Counted from the first letter of the stretch, positions 27,665 to 36,388 are shown. The stretch is 50,803 bases of DNA from an uncultured Bacilli bacterium (GCA_934155005.1 CAKPGR010000008.1:1-50803); one strand, 5' to 3'. Made by a program: numbers and translations. The notes: generated from the sequence alone by a model not told the origin.

Positions 27665-27813
27665 ACAACTAATCCTTCCTATACAAAAAAAGAGGGTTTT
27701 TTACCCCCCCCCCGACTTGGATTTTTTTCAAGAAAAAAATTTACTTCAAGTCAATATTATTATTTTGTTTTACATACTTATTCTAACAAATTTTTTTATT
27801 TTTTACAAGTATA
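27665..27813 (-). promoter_or_regulatory. Structured leader with poly-G10 tract and terminator-like hairpin
   Basis: Read on the minus strand: a long hairpin with outer arms GACTTG and CAAGTC (plus-strand 27715-27755) is followed at once by ten G (27713-27704), then TAAAAAA, CCCTC and seven T, then the SD of the 27664 gene. GGGGG/CCCTC can pair to form a short hairpin before the T run, i.e. an intrinsic terminator within the leader. The G tract length would change both pairing and spacing. Confidence 0.6.
27704..27713. repeat. C10/G10 homopolymer
   Basis: Ten consecutive C on the plus strand, in a region otherwise almost free of G+C. It is the only long G/C homopolymer I see in the window. 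Confidence 0.9.
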
Positions 27814-29034
27814 TTATTTTAACTCATATGGATTAGTATTGGAACCAGTTGCTTTTGAAGTGTTAGTTTTTGTATCATACTTGCTATTAAATGTTCCAGA
27901 AGACATCGTAATAACTGGATATATTTGTCTTATAGAATTAGGATTTGAAACATTAATTTCTGATGATGATACATACCAAATTTGACTTCCATTATCATTT
28001 AAAGTCCACATTGAATTACTACCTAACATTGTAGTTATAAAATTATTAGAAAGACAACTATGATAACTATCTGAACATGCTGATGATGCAGATGCATTAA
28101 CAAAATCATACAATGATGGAATAGCTATTTTAGCGTTTGTAAATTTACTACTATCACTTTCAATAGTCGACTTTAATGTTTGTGGTGAATAATCATCACC
28201 GTTAATTATTCCTGATAAATAATCAACCACAACAATTTTATTACTACCATAATCTTCACTTTGCAAATTTTCACTAATACTAGAACTTTTATAATCTATA
28301 TATGAATCATTCCATTTATTGCTTGCATTAGCTGTTGCTTTAATCAACTTAATTTTATAATCTTTTTTATTAATACTTAAAATTCTGAACAATGTATTAA
28401 CAGCATCACCTTTTTCATTTTTTCCAATAATCTTTACATAATTGTTAGGATTTGTTCCTCTAAAAACATATTCATCATCTATATCATATAATCCATCTAT
28501 CTCTTCACCATCAACATGAATAGTATTATTTTTCAAAATTTCATCTAAAAATGGAACATATAAAACACTACTATCACTTTTATTTATTTCCTTACTAGCT
28601 GAATCATAATAATAAATTATATATCCATGATCATCTTTACTTGTTTTAGAATCTGATGCCATTTTAGAACATTCTTTTTCTTCATAAGCATAATTGTATT
28701 TTTGGTTTTCTAAATTATAGCTAATTTCAACGCAACCATTCATTTTAGTATTTGTTTTTGGATCTTTTATTTCTTCTTTTTCAAGATATCCCATATTTTG
28801 TAAATCAGATAAACTAATATATGTATAATTAATATGATATTTATCTAAATATTTATTATTATCTGTAGCCCACTTTTCACCAGAAACCAAAATATCTTTT
28901 ATTTGATCATCATGTAAAGTTTGTTTTGAAGATATTATAATACTACTAATATTTGGAAAAACAATAACTGAAACAACAGCTAATATTACAATAACAGCAA
29001 GTAACTCTACTAGAGTAAAACCTTTTTTATTCAT
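27814..29034 (-). CDS. Type IV pilin-like protein (prepilin N-terminal methylation motif)
   Basis: 406 aa. MNKKGFTLVELLAVIVILAV is a textbook prepilin leader: cleavage after Gly, Phe as +1 and Glu at +5. It is followed by a hydrophobic helix and a large Ser/Asn-rich, pseudopilin-sized domain. The C-terminal part contains ISEN and SQIWYVSSSE...IYPVITMSS, similar to the end of the neighbouring 26840 protein. The start at 29034 has GAGGAGGG 5 nt upstream. It begins 1 bp beyond the end of the penicillin-binding protein gene, in the division operon. No prepilin peptidase or pilus ATPase is in the window. Confidence 0.8.
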   Translation of the reverse strand: MNKKGFTLVELLAVIVILAVVSVIVFPNISSIIISSKQTLHDDQIKDILVSGEKWATDNNKYLDKYHINYTYISLSDLQNMGYLEKEEIKDPKTNTKMNGCVEISYNLENQKYNYAYEEKECSKMASDSKTSKDDHGYIIYYYDSASKEINKSDSSVLYVPFLDEILKNNTIHVDGEEIDGLYDIDDEYVFRGTNPNNYVKIIGKNEKGDAVNTLFRILSINKKDYKIKLIKATANASNKWNDSYIDYKSSSISENLQSEDYGSNKIVVVDYLSGIINGDDYSPQTLKSTIESDSSKFTNAKIAIPSLYDFVNASASSACSDSYHSCLSNNFITTMLGSNSMWTLNDNGSQIWYVSSSEINVSNPNSIRQIYPVITMSSGTFNSKYDTKTNTSKATGSNTNPYELK

Positions 29035-29035
29035 C

Positions 29036-31207
29036 TTATCCCTCCTCAACATTAAATTTATTTTCTAAATTTATATCAATAGTCATATCACTAGTTATAG
29101 GTGTATCAGCTTTAATACTTTGACTCACAACATAACCATAACCATTTATATTATATTTTATATTTAACATATTGCATAATCTAACAACATCTTTTCTACC
29201 AAAACCTGTTAAATCAATCATTTTTTTATTAGAATCATTTGTCAAAAGTATAATTCTTTCTCCTGATGACATATTTGTATTCTTATCAACTGATTGTTTA
29301 ATAACTTTATTTCCACTACCAATAATAACTACCTTAATACCATTATTTTCCAATTCACTTTTAACACTATTAACATCTTTATTAAGATACGATTTAACCG
29401 TATACGTTGCTGTATGTTTTTCTGTTACTTCTGTAAACATATTCTTATATTTAGCAATATTTTGCATCAATGATTTAACGTTTGTATAAAGTCCACTACT
29501 TTTACCCCAAGTAGGTTTTTTCATTGCAGCATATATAATTATTTCTGGGTTATCCTTAGGATACATAAGCGCAACAGAAAAAATATAATCATTATCTCCC
29601 GTTGAATATGTACCTGTTGAAGTATTATAAATTTGACTTGTTCCTGTTTTAGCAATAATATCAAAGCCATCAATACGATAAGGATAACCTGTTGTTCCAG
29701 CATCTGTACCATAAACAACGTTATACATTAATTCTTTCATTTTATTTACTGTACTAGTAGCTACAACTTGCTTTTTTTCTACCTTTCTTTTATATACAGT
29801 TTTATCTGAAGACGATATTTTACTAATAATATGTGGTTTTAACATATAACCATCATTTGCAATCATAGTTAAAGCTTGTAATTGTTGAATAGCTGTTGTT
29901 GTTATACCTTGACCAAATCCAGCATTTACATATTCAACTTCATATTTGAAGCCAAGTGAGCCTGTACTTTCATTTGCTACTTCAACATCAGTTTTTTTAG
30001 AAAAACCATATTTTTTAAAACATTCTTTTAGTTGTTTCATAGTTAATCCATTATCTCTTTCAAGTAAATTAGCTATACCAACATTACTAGAATATTCAAA
30101 ACCTTTATCAAAGGTTATAGTTCCCCAACCATCACGATTCCAATCGTTAATAACATGTTCACCAATAGTATAACTTCCACTTTGATAAGTATCACTACCA
30201 TTATAAACATTATTTTCCATTGAACACATATATGTATAAATTTTCATAACTGATCCTGGTTCATAAGCCTTAGTTACCAAAGGGTTTTCATAATCAACTA
30301 TATTCCTAACATTAGGATCATATGAAGGTGAAGAAGATGAAGCTAAAACGTCACCTGTTTTAGCGTCCATAACTGATATTGAAGCCCATTCTGGTGAATA
30401 ATTACTTTCAATATCTTTAATTGACGATTCAGCAAATCTTTGAATATTAGAATCAAGTGTTAAATAAATATCATAGCCATCAACTGCTTCAATCGATTTT
30501 TCTTTAGTACCTGTAATTTTATAGCCATACCTATTTTGTTGATATTCTAAATATCCATCAGTACCTGATAATTCTGTATTATACTTAGATTCTACTCCAA
30601 GTTCACCAACTATTTCATTAGTCACAATTTCATTATCATCATCGTCATATGTTTTAACTTCTTTATTTTTAGCATACCCAATTATATATGAAGCAAAGTC
30701 ACCATTTGGATAAAATCTCTTACTACTCTCAACAAAATTAATACCCGGCAAATTTAAAGATTCAATTTCATCTTTCTTTAATTCAGTTAATCCTTTACCA
30801 CAAGTACCAAGCTCAACTTGATATTTATCTTGTGACATTTTTTCTACTAAATAGGATGGTTCCACTTCTAAAATAGGCGCTAGAGCATTTGCTGTTGAGT
30901 CTATATCATGAACATAATCTTCCTTAGTATAAACTTTACTTTTTTCTAAGGAAACAATAATTGTATATGAACTAACATTAATAGCTAATGAATTACCATC
31001 TGAATCATATATTGATCCTCTTTTTGCTTTTATTTTTTTTCTAACAGTATTTCTTTTTGCTGCAAAGTCTTCCATATTTTTACCATATACTGTTGGTGAT
31101 AAAGATAAATAGGCAAATTTTATATACAATAAAAAAATACAAATCAAAAAAAAGCCAAAAATTAATTTGGGAAAGTTCCAAACTTTTTTTCTTTGATTCG
31201 TACCCAT
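29036..31207 (-). CDS. ftsI: Penicillin-binding protein 2 (FtsI/SpoVD/PBP2X-like transpeptidase) with PASTA domains
   Basis: 723 aa. One N-terminal membrane helix (about 13-32), a PBP dimerisation domain, then the transpeptidase: SVMK active-site motif in EPGSVMKIYTYM near 317, YSSN near 370 and KTGTSQIY near 520. Two C-terminal PASTA-like segments follow (YLNKDVNSVKSELENNGIKVV near 610 and LTGFGRKDVVRLC near 670). It crosslinks septal peptidoglycan. It follows ftsL in the mraZ-rsmH-ftsL-pbp order. The tail after PASTA 2 abuts the pilin-like gene. Confidence 0.92.
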   Translation of the reverse strand: MGTNQRKKVWNFPKLIFGFFLICIFLLYIKFAYLSLSPTVYGKNMEDFAAKRNTVRKKIKAKRGSIYDSDGNSLAINVSSYTIIVSLEKSKVYTKEDYVHDIDSTANALAPILEVEPSYLVEKMSQDKYQVELGTCGKGLTELKKDEIESLNLPGINFVESSKRFYPNGDFASYIIGYAKNKEVKTYDDDDNEIVTNEIVGELGVESKYNTELSGTDGYLEYQQNRYGYKITGTKEKSIEAVDGYDIYLTLDSNIQRFAESSIKDIESNYSPEWASISVMDAKTGDVLASSSSPSYDPNVRNIVDYENPLVTKAYEPGSVMKIYTYMCSMENNVYNGSDTYQSGSYTIGEHVINDWNRDGWGTITFDKGFEYSSNVGIANLLERDNGLTMKQLKECFKKYGFSKKTDVEVANESTGSLGFKYEVEYVNAGFGQGITTTAIQQLQALTMIANDGYMLKPHIISKISSSDKTVYKRKVEKKQVVATSTVNKMKELMYNVVYGTDAGTTGYPYRIDGFDIIAKTGTSQIYNTSTGTYSTGDNDYIFSVALMYPKDNPEIIIYAAMKKPTWGKSSGLYTNVKSLMQNIAKYKNMFTEVTEKHTATYTVKSYLNKDVNSVKSELENNGIKVVIIGSGNKVIKQSVDKNTNMSSGERIILLTNDSNKKMIDLTGFGRKDVVRLCNMLNIKYNINGYGYVVSQSIKADTPITSDMTIDINLENKFNVEEG

Positions 31208-31219
31208 TTAAACACCCCA

Positions 31220-31510
31220 TTAATCATCTATTATTATTATATTATCATTATTATACGCCAAACCCATATCAGATACAACATCTTTAACTTTAAAGTAAGC
31301 CGTAAGTTCATTAACTTTCATATTTAAACCTTCATTTACTTTTTCTTGATCAGTAATATCAGATTTCTTTTGTTCAATAGTCATATTTAAGCTTGTTATA
31401 CCAGCACTAAAAAAGATTTTAACAACAATAGTCGCAAAAAGACAAATTGATGCCGTACTATACAATAAAACTTCTCCTTTTGTCATTCTTGCTTTTCTTT
31501 TTTTCGCCAT
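31220..31510 (-). CDS. ftsL: Cell division protein FtsL-like
   Basis: 96 aa. Basic N-terminus (MAKKRKARMTKGE), one membrane helix (about 17-37) and a short coiled coil ending in KVKDVVSDMGLAYNNDNI, the usual FtsL shape. It lies between rsmH and the pbp gene, its standard place. A GTG at 31519 in the rsmH stop region is an alternative start with a better-spaced SD; ATG 31510 gives the more typical protein. Confidence 0.82.
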   Translation of the reverse strand: MAKKRKARMTKGEVLLYSTASICLFATIVVKIFFSAGITSLNMTIEQKKSDITDQEKVNEGLNMKVNELTAYFKVKDVVSDMGLAYNNDNIIIIDD

Positions 31511-31515
31511 TTGTA

Positions 31516-32433
31516 TCACTTAACCCTTTCAATTATTCTTAATTTAGCACTTCTAGCACGATTGTTTTCTTTTAATTCTTCCCTACTAGGTTTTATAGTA
31601 TTAATTAACTTGTAATTTGGTAAATATTCTTCTGGAATAATAGGTAATTTTTTTAAATTATTATCTATATATGTAACTTCTTTAAATATTTCTTTACATA
31701 ATCTATCTTCTAATGAATGGAACGTTATAACACAAATTCGTCCATTTATATCAATTAAACTTATAGCATCTTTTAAAGCTTTTTCAAAAACGTCTAATTC
31801 TTTATTAACTTCTATTCTTATAGCTTGAAAAACTTTTCTAGCCGGATGTTTTTCTCTTTTATATTTTTCAGGAACCCCTGTTTTAATAACCTCAACTAGT
31901 TCTAAGGTTGTTTCAATAGGCTTATTTTTTCTATAAATATCTATTTTATTTGCTATACTTACAGCATATTTTTCTTCGCCATATTTATAAAATATATCAA
32001 TTAACTCTTCTTTGCTATATTCATTAACAACTTGATATGCAGTAAGTTGACTTCCTTGATCCATACGCATATCTAATTTAGCATCTTGATGAAAACTAAA
32101 TCCTCTATAATCTTCATCTAATTGTGGACTTGAAACACCTAAATCAAATAGTACTCCATCTACTTTTTTCACATTTCTTTTTTCTAGTTCCTCGCTCAAA
32201 TTAACAAAATTACTTTTGATAATTTCAAAATTATTACCAATTTTATTTAATTTTTCTTTACTTGTTTTAATTGCCTCTTCATCTTGGTCAAAAGCATATA
32301 ATTTACCATTTGGAATTTTTTTTAAAATCTCGCTACTATGTCCAGCATATCCAAGAGTCATATCGACTATTATACTATCATCTTTTAAGTTTAAATTATT
32401 TATACATTCATTTAATAAAACTGACTTATGCAT
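31516..32433 (-). CDS. rsmH: 16S rRNA (cytosine1402-N4)-methyltransferase
   Basis: 305 aa. HKSVLLNECINNL at the start, DMTLGYAGHSSEIL near 24 (SAM site), LFDLGVSSPQLDEDYRGFSF near 97, and the C-terminal FHSLEDR near 240 identify RsmH/MraW. It methylates C1402 in the ribosomal decoding centre. Its ATG overlaps the mraZ stop (TAATG), so the two are coupled. Confidence 0.97.
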   Translation of the reverse strand: MHKSVLLNECINNLNLKDDSIIVDMTLGYAGHSSEILKKIPNGKLYAFDQDEEAIKTSKEKLNKIGNNFEIIKSNFVNLSEELEKRNVKKVDGVLFDLGVSSPQLDEDYRGFSFHQDAKLDMRMDQGSQLTAYQVVNEYSKEELIDIFYKYGEEKYAVSIANKIDIYRKNKPIETTLELVEVIKTGVPEKYKREKHPARKVFQAIRIEVNKELDVFEKALKDAISLIDINGRICVITFHSLEDRLCKEIFKEVTYIDNNLKKLPIIPEEYLPNYKLINTIKPSREELKENNRARSAKLRIIERVK

Positions 32434-32858
32434 TAAATCACCTGAAACAAATTATCAGCTATATCCGAAAGATTTTCTTCATTGTTTGAAATAAATTCTT
32501 CCCAAGTTTCTTTATCCCATATTTCTAATCTTTCATTGACACCAATAATTACACAGTCTTTTTTTAATCCTGCATATTTTATTAATGTATTAGCGATATT
32601 AATTCTCCCTTGTTTATCAAAGTCACTTTGAGTAGCTCCCGACAAGAAAAATCTCATAAAATTTCTAGCATCCTTAGTGTTAGGTAATTCTTTGTATTTA
32701 TTTATAACATTATTCCATTCATTATTTGGGTAAACGAATAAACACTTATCTATTCCTCTAGTTACGATAAAATTATCACCTAATTTTTCTCTAACCTTGG
32801 ATGGAATTGTTAGTCTTCCTTTATCATCTATTGTATGATGATATTCCCCCATGAACAT
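32433..32858 (-). CDS. mraZ: Transcriptional regulator MraZ
   Basis: 141 aa from MFMGEYHHTIDDKGRLTIPSK, matching the family start; GGTGAT lies about 4 nt upstream. Two SpoVT/AbrB-like halves are seen (IDDKGRLTIPSKVR near 10 and FDKQGRINIANTLIKY near 88). MraZ forms rings and binds repeats in its own promoter to control the division operon. Four such repeats lie immediately upstream. Confidence 0.96.
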   Translation of the reverse strand: MFMGEYHHTIDDKGRLTIPSKVREKLGDNFIVTRGIDKCLFVYPNNEWNNVINKYKELPNTKDARNFMRFFLSGATQSDFDKQGRINIANTLIKYAGLKKDCVIIGVNERLEIWDKETWEEFISNNEENLSDIADNLFQVI

Positions 32859-32865
32859 AAAATCA

Positions 32866-32901
32866 CCCACTTTTAACCACTATTTACCACTAGCTACCAC
32901 T
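32866..32901 (-). promoter_or_regulatory. MraZ operator: four 10-bp-spaced AGTGG repeats
   Basis: On the plus strand CCAC ends at 32870, 32880, 32890 and 32900, each followed by T. On the minus strand this is AGTGG four times with exact 10-bp period, between the candidate promoter and the mraZ start. This matches the known MraZ repeat arrangement. Confidence 0.88.
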
Positions 32902-32930
32902 ATTTTACTATTAATTGGTATTAAAGTAAA
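32902..32930 (-). promoter_or_regulatory. Candidate mraZ promoter
   Basis: Minus strand TTTACT (32930-32925), 17-nt spacer, TAAAAT (32907-32902), immediately upstream of the MraZ repeats. Confidence 0.55.
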
Positions 32931-32953
32931 TAGTTTTTACCATAATAAAATAA

Positions 32954-32982
32954 AAAATTGACAACTAATTATTGTCAATTTT
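32954..32982 (-). terminator. Terminator between the DUF1016 gene and mraZ
   Basis: AAAATTGACAA and TTGTCAATTTT arms with a 7-nt loop, then T-rich sequence on the minus strand. Confidence 0.75.
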
Positions 32983-33007
32983 CTACTTTCAAATACTATA
33001 TCAAAAA

Positions 33008-33118
33008 TTAATTACAATTTCCTAAGTAATTAGAATTAATAATTCCATTATAAATATTACCACTAGCTTTCTTTGAAGCAGAATCATTATTATCTCCAAT
33101 TTTTATACTTTCTCTAAT
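33008..33118 (-). pseudogene. Possible remnant of a coding tail
   Basis: A minus-strand frame with stop at 33008-33010 reads SIKIGDNNDSASKKASGN and on to YLGNCN, with natural-looking composition. It overlaps the end of the DUF1016 gene in another frame and has no start of its own. It may be the tail of a gene displaced by the nuclease gene, or chance. Confidence 0.2.
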
Positions 33119-33993
33119 TCATATGTTGTATTTAAAATTCTTTTATCACTACAATATTCCATTACAAATTTATTTTCTTTTCTTGTTATTATTATTCCTA
33201 TTGTTTTGTCCATATTTATTTCTCTTAAATTTCTATCTATATAATTCATATATACTTCTATTTGCCCTATATGTTCTTTTTTTATTTCTGTTACTTTTAA
33301 TTCTATTACTACAAAACAATTATAAATATAATTAAATAGTAATAAATCTATATAATTATATCTTTCACCTATTTTTATTTTATATTCACTATCAATAAAA
33401 GAAAAACCACTACCCAATTCCTTCATAAATGATGGTATATCTTCCAATATTAACTTTTTTAATGCTTTTTCTTTTATTATCTCTTTATTTGTTTTTAATA
33501 TAATTGGATTCTTTACTAAGTCTTTTATTTCTAAACTTTTATTTTCTTTTAATTTTATTTTTGTTTTTTCATCTAATCTTTCATATTCATTTGCTTTTAT
33601 TTTTTTTCTAAGTTCTCTTACTGATAAATTTTGTTCTTCTGTTATCTTTATATAATAATTTATTTTATTTATATCATTTAAAGATAACAACTCTGTATAA
33701 TGACTCCATGTCAATTGTGCCGACACTGTCGACACTTTTTGATTTATTATATAATTATAATATTTTATTATCTTATATAAAATCCTAACACTATAATTTT
33801 TACCAAGTTCACTAGTTAATCTTTTAGAATATTCTTTTATTATTCCTTCCCCATAATGTTTACCTGCCTCACTAAGCATTTTACCTACATTATAATATGT
33901 TTTTAAATCACTTTTATTTTTACTATAATCTTTTACTTTTTTGTATACTTCATTATTTATTAATTCTTCTTTTATATTTAAATAATAATTCAT
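33103..33993 (-). CDS. DUF1016 / YhcG-family PDDEXK nuclease-domain protein
   Basis: 296 aa. N-terminal winged-helix-like part with KTYYNVGKMLSEAGKHYGEGII near 31 and SVRILYKIIKYYNYI near 67, LTWSHYTELLSL near 98, then the PDDEXK core with IDLLLFNYIYNCFVVIELK near 215 (catalytic Asp, Glu and Lys). Known members are found near restriction-modification and mobile loci; their role is unclear. It is slightly shorter than many relatives (about 340 aa). RBS AAGGAGG. It has its own terminator and interrupts the stretch upstream of mraZ, which suggests acquisition. Confidence 0.88.
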   Translation of the reverse strand: MNYYLNIKEELINNEVYKKVKDYSKNKSDLKTYYNVGKMLSEAGKHYGEGIIKEYSKRLTSELGKNYSVRILYKIIKYYNYIINQKVSTVSAQLTWSHYTELLSLNDINKINYYIKITEEQNLSVRELRKKIKANEYERLDEKTKIKLKENKSLEIKDLVKNPIILKTNKEIIKEKALKKLILEDIPSFMKELGSGFSFIDSEYKIKIGERYNYIDLLLFNYIYNCFVVIELKVTEIKKEHIGQIEVYMNYIDRNLREINMDKTIGIIITRKENKFVMEYCSDKRILNTTYELEKV

Positions 33994-34048
33994 ATAATCC
34001 TCCTTAAATGTTTTCTATACTAACATTTAAAGATTTAATTTTTTGTCA

Positions 34049-34078
34049 AAAAAAATACTGAAATCAATCAATATTTTC
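34049..34078 (-). terminator. Terminator of the small membrane-protein gene
   Basis: Minus strand AAAATATTG, 7-nt loop, CAGTATTTT and T run, with one G-U pair. It overlaps the stop codon at 34068. Confidence 0.55.
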
Positions 34079-34406
34079 TTTTTAATAATCTACCTATAAT
34101 ATAATAAACGACTAATTGTAAAATAACTAACAATATTAAAGCAACAAATAGTTTCAAATATATATTTTTAATGAAATCAATTATAATCATTGTCAAACTT
34201 ATTATAAAACCATTAGCAATGGCTATAATGTTAGCTAATTTTTTAATACTAATCTTATCAATATCAATTTTATAAACATTAACTAAATACTTCACATGAC
34301 TATTATTTTTAAACAATTCTATCTTTTTTCTTCTAATAATAACAAATAGGAAATAAAATAAGTAAACAATTAACCATATAACTAAAAACATTAATACTCT
34401 ATTCAT
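34068..34406 (-). CDS. Small membrane protein, function unknown
   Basis: 112 aa from MNRVLMFLVIW, with GTGGAGGT just upstream. Three hydrophobic segments: about 3-22, 58-77 and 85-106. The loop between the first two holds FKNNSHVKYLVNVYKIDIDKISIKKLANIIAIANG. This resembles small uncharacterised Bacilli membrane proteins, but I cannot name a family. It lies 32 bp downstream of the HerA-like gene and is probably cotranscribed. Confidence 0.65.
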   Translation of the reverse strand: MNRVLMFLVIWLIVYLFYFLFVIIRRKKIELFKNNSHVKYLVNVYKIDIDKISIKKLANIIAIANGFIISLTMIIIDFIKNIYLKLFVALILLVILQLVVYYIIGRLLKRKY

Positions 34407-34438
34407 AAAAACCTCCACTTGAAACTATTATCTCACTT

Positions 34439-36214
34439 TTATTTTCTTTTTTCAACAAACCATACTTTACTAATTTCACAACTTGAACTTGAAGGCGCTG
34501 GATCAGGCATATCCATTTTTATTAAAACAGGGACTTTAAATGCACTACCAAATCCTATACAATTACCAGGTTGTAAAATTCTAAGTCTCTTAACTACTTC
34601 ATTAGTTATATTAGGAACCATTTCTTTAATATAACTTACATCAGTCGGATGTAACATTTTAAATATCAAGAAATTACTACATTGCGATAAAGATGTTTCT
34701 GATAACTCTGATGGTCTTTGTGAAATAAGACCTAAAATAACACCATATTTTCTTCCTTCTTTGGTAATTCTTTCAAATATATTATATCCAAGTAAAAATT
34801 TATCATTATCATTTTGAACATATCTATGTGCTTCTTCTAAAATAATATGAAATGGTAATGATGATCTTTTATCCATACTTTTAGCATAGTCAAATAATAA
34901 TTTAGAATATATTTTTGTTATATTTTTTGCTAATCTATCATCTATATAATTGATATTAAAATTAATAATTTGTGCTTTAGCGCCATTTGGAGCTGTAAGT
35001 AACTCTTTAATATAACCTTTTCTTGTTATATACTTTGGATAATCAAAATAAACACTTGTCTCACTATTACATAAAGCATGCATTCTAACTTTTAATATAT
35101 TCATCTCATCATATACTTTACCGCTATTTAAAGTTCCCTCACTTATTAAAGCAAAATCAAAAGCATCTTTTAAATCTGATAATGTATATTTAAAACTACC
35201 ATCTGGTAAAGATAATTCATAATCTTCTGATAAAAATCCTTCCATAAAATTCATAATTAATTCCATATCTCTAATTTTACCAGTTGAATCTATTAATAAA
35301 CATTGTTTAAGAGGTCTACTATAACCAGGTTGATAAATAATTGATTCTAAATTAAGTTCTGTTGTATTATAACAAGTAAGAACAGAAAAAATTTGATCTC
35401 TTATTTGTGGTGCTGGTTTACCACTAGATAAAATATCTAAAATAGCTCTTGCTAAAATATCATTCTTACTTTTAATAACTGACTCATCACTATTTGAAAA
35501 GACATTAACATATTTTAAAGCTTTTTCAATGATTGGTATTTGAGAATGTTTTTCAACATTTAAAAGTAAAGCTATATCATCAACTCCAAGTAACCATAAT
35601 GGAATTTTTAAAATTTCACTATCACTAATATTAAGATTAGTTGTATAAGTTTTAAAATTAATTTGTGGTACTTTATCATGTAATTTTGAAAAAGCATTAT
35701 GATATTCACCATAAGCATCAAACATAAAAATACTTGCTTTATATGGAATATAACTCTCTTTTGAAAATAAATTTTGAATTATTCTAGCAACACTACATGA
35801 TTTACCTGATCCAGTTGAACCAAATATCGCAAAATGTGAATTAAAGAAAGAATCAATATCAACACCTATTTTAACCCCTTCATAAATAGGGCTTTCTCCT
35901 ATATATAAGTTCTTATTTTCTTCATATTTATCAATACTAATTATTTTATTTATCTTCTTAGGAGAAATTAAGGAAACTTTTGATTTAAAAGATGGTTTTC
36001 TTATAACACCAAAAATAAACTTATTATTAATAATTTCACCGAGTAAATTAATATAAGCAACATCTTCTTTTACATCAGTAATTTCACCGACTAAATTTCT
36101 TTTATCATCTTGCATTAAAACATGTAAACTAATAATATTTTCTGTTTTGGTTATATCTATATCTAATTTAACTAAAACGGTATTTTCTTCAACTCCAATT
36201 ATTTTTCCTAACAT
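34439..36214 (-). CDS. HerA-like ATPase (DUF87, FtsK/HerA superfamily)
   Basis: 591 aa. N-terminal HAS-barrel-like beta domain (about 1-95), Walker A FGSTGSGKSCSVARII near 131, Walker B region SLPFHIILEEAHRYV near 455, and the arginine-finger/sensor region ITKEGRKYGVILGLISQRPSELS near 485. HerA proteins are hexameric DNA translocases, usually paired with the nuclease NurA or with antiviral effectors. No NurA gene is present here; the nearest nuclease-fold gene is the DUF1016 gene two genes downstream. RBS GGAGAGGG. Confidence 0.88.
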   Translation of the reverse strand: MLGKIIGVEENTVLVKLDIDITKTENIISLHVLMQDDKRNLVGEITDVKEDVAYINLLGEIINNKFIFGVIRKPSFKSKVSLISPKKINKIISIDKYEENKNLYIGESPIYEGVKIGVDIDSFFNSHFAIFGSTGSGKSCSVARIIQNLFSKESYIPYKASIFMFDAYGEYHNAFSKLHDKVPQINFKTYTTNLNISDSEILKIPLWLLGVDDIALLLNVEKHSQIPIIEKALKYVNVFSNSDESVIKSKNDILARAILDILSSGKPAPQIRDQIFSVLTCYNTTELNLESIIYQPGYSRPLKQCLLIDSTGKIRDMELIMNFMEGFLSEDYELSLPDGSFKYTLSDLKDAFDFALISEGTLNSGKVYDEMNILKVRMHALCNSETSVYFDYPKYITRKGYIKELLTAPNGAKAQIINFNINYIDDRLAKNITKIYSKLLFDYAKSMDKRSSLPFHIILEEAHRYVQNDNDKFLLGYNIFERITKEGRKYGVILGLISQRPSELSETSLSQCSNFLIFKMLHPTDVSYIKEMVPNITNEVVKRLRILQPGNCIGFGSAFKVPVLIKMDMPDPAPSSSSCEISKVWFVEKRK

Positions 36215-36290
36215 CTCTACCCTCTCCTTATTCTATAAATATTATACAATGAAATAAATCAAAGTTAAAGTATAAATTCTTTCTAATATA

Positions 36291-36323
36291 AAAAAACTTT
36301 AAATTTAAATTTTAAAGTTTTTT
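36291..36323. terminator. Bidirectional terminator between bceB-like and herA-like genes
   Basis: AAAAAACTTTAAA and TTTAAAGTTTTTT with a 7-nt loop. Confidence 0.8.
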
Positions 36324-36388
36324 AAAGTATACTAATAAATTCTTACCTTCGACATTTATTATAAAATATTTTTCATTTCTAAGACGAG

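Noticed and set aside
29172..30173. Plus-strand frames inside the penicillin-binding protein gene
   Set aside because: They lie opposite well-conserved transpeptidase and PASTA sequence and lack ribosome sites.
32866..32901. A CRISPR-like or tandem repeat array
   Set aside because: Only four 5-bp motifs at 10-bp spacing in front of mraZ; the MraZ operator explains them. No CRISPR array is seen in the window.
31057..33335. Several plus-strand Leu/Tyr-rich frames in the 31-33 kb region
   Set aside because: They are antisense to pbp, rsmH, mraZ and the DUF1016 gene, with composition typical of reversed AT-rich coding DNA.
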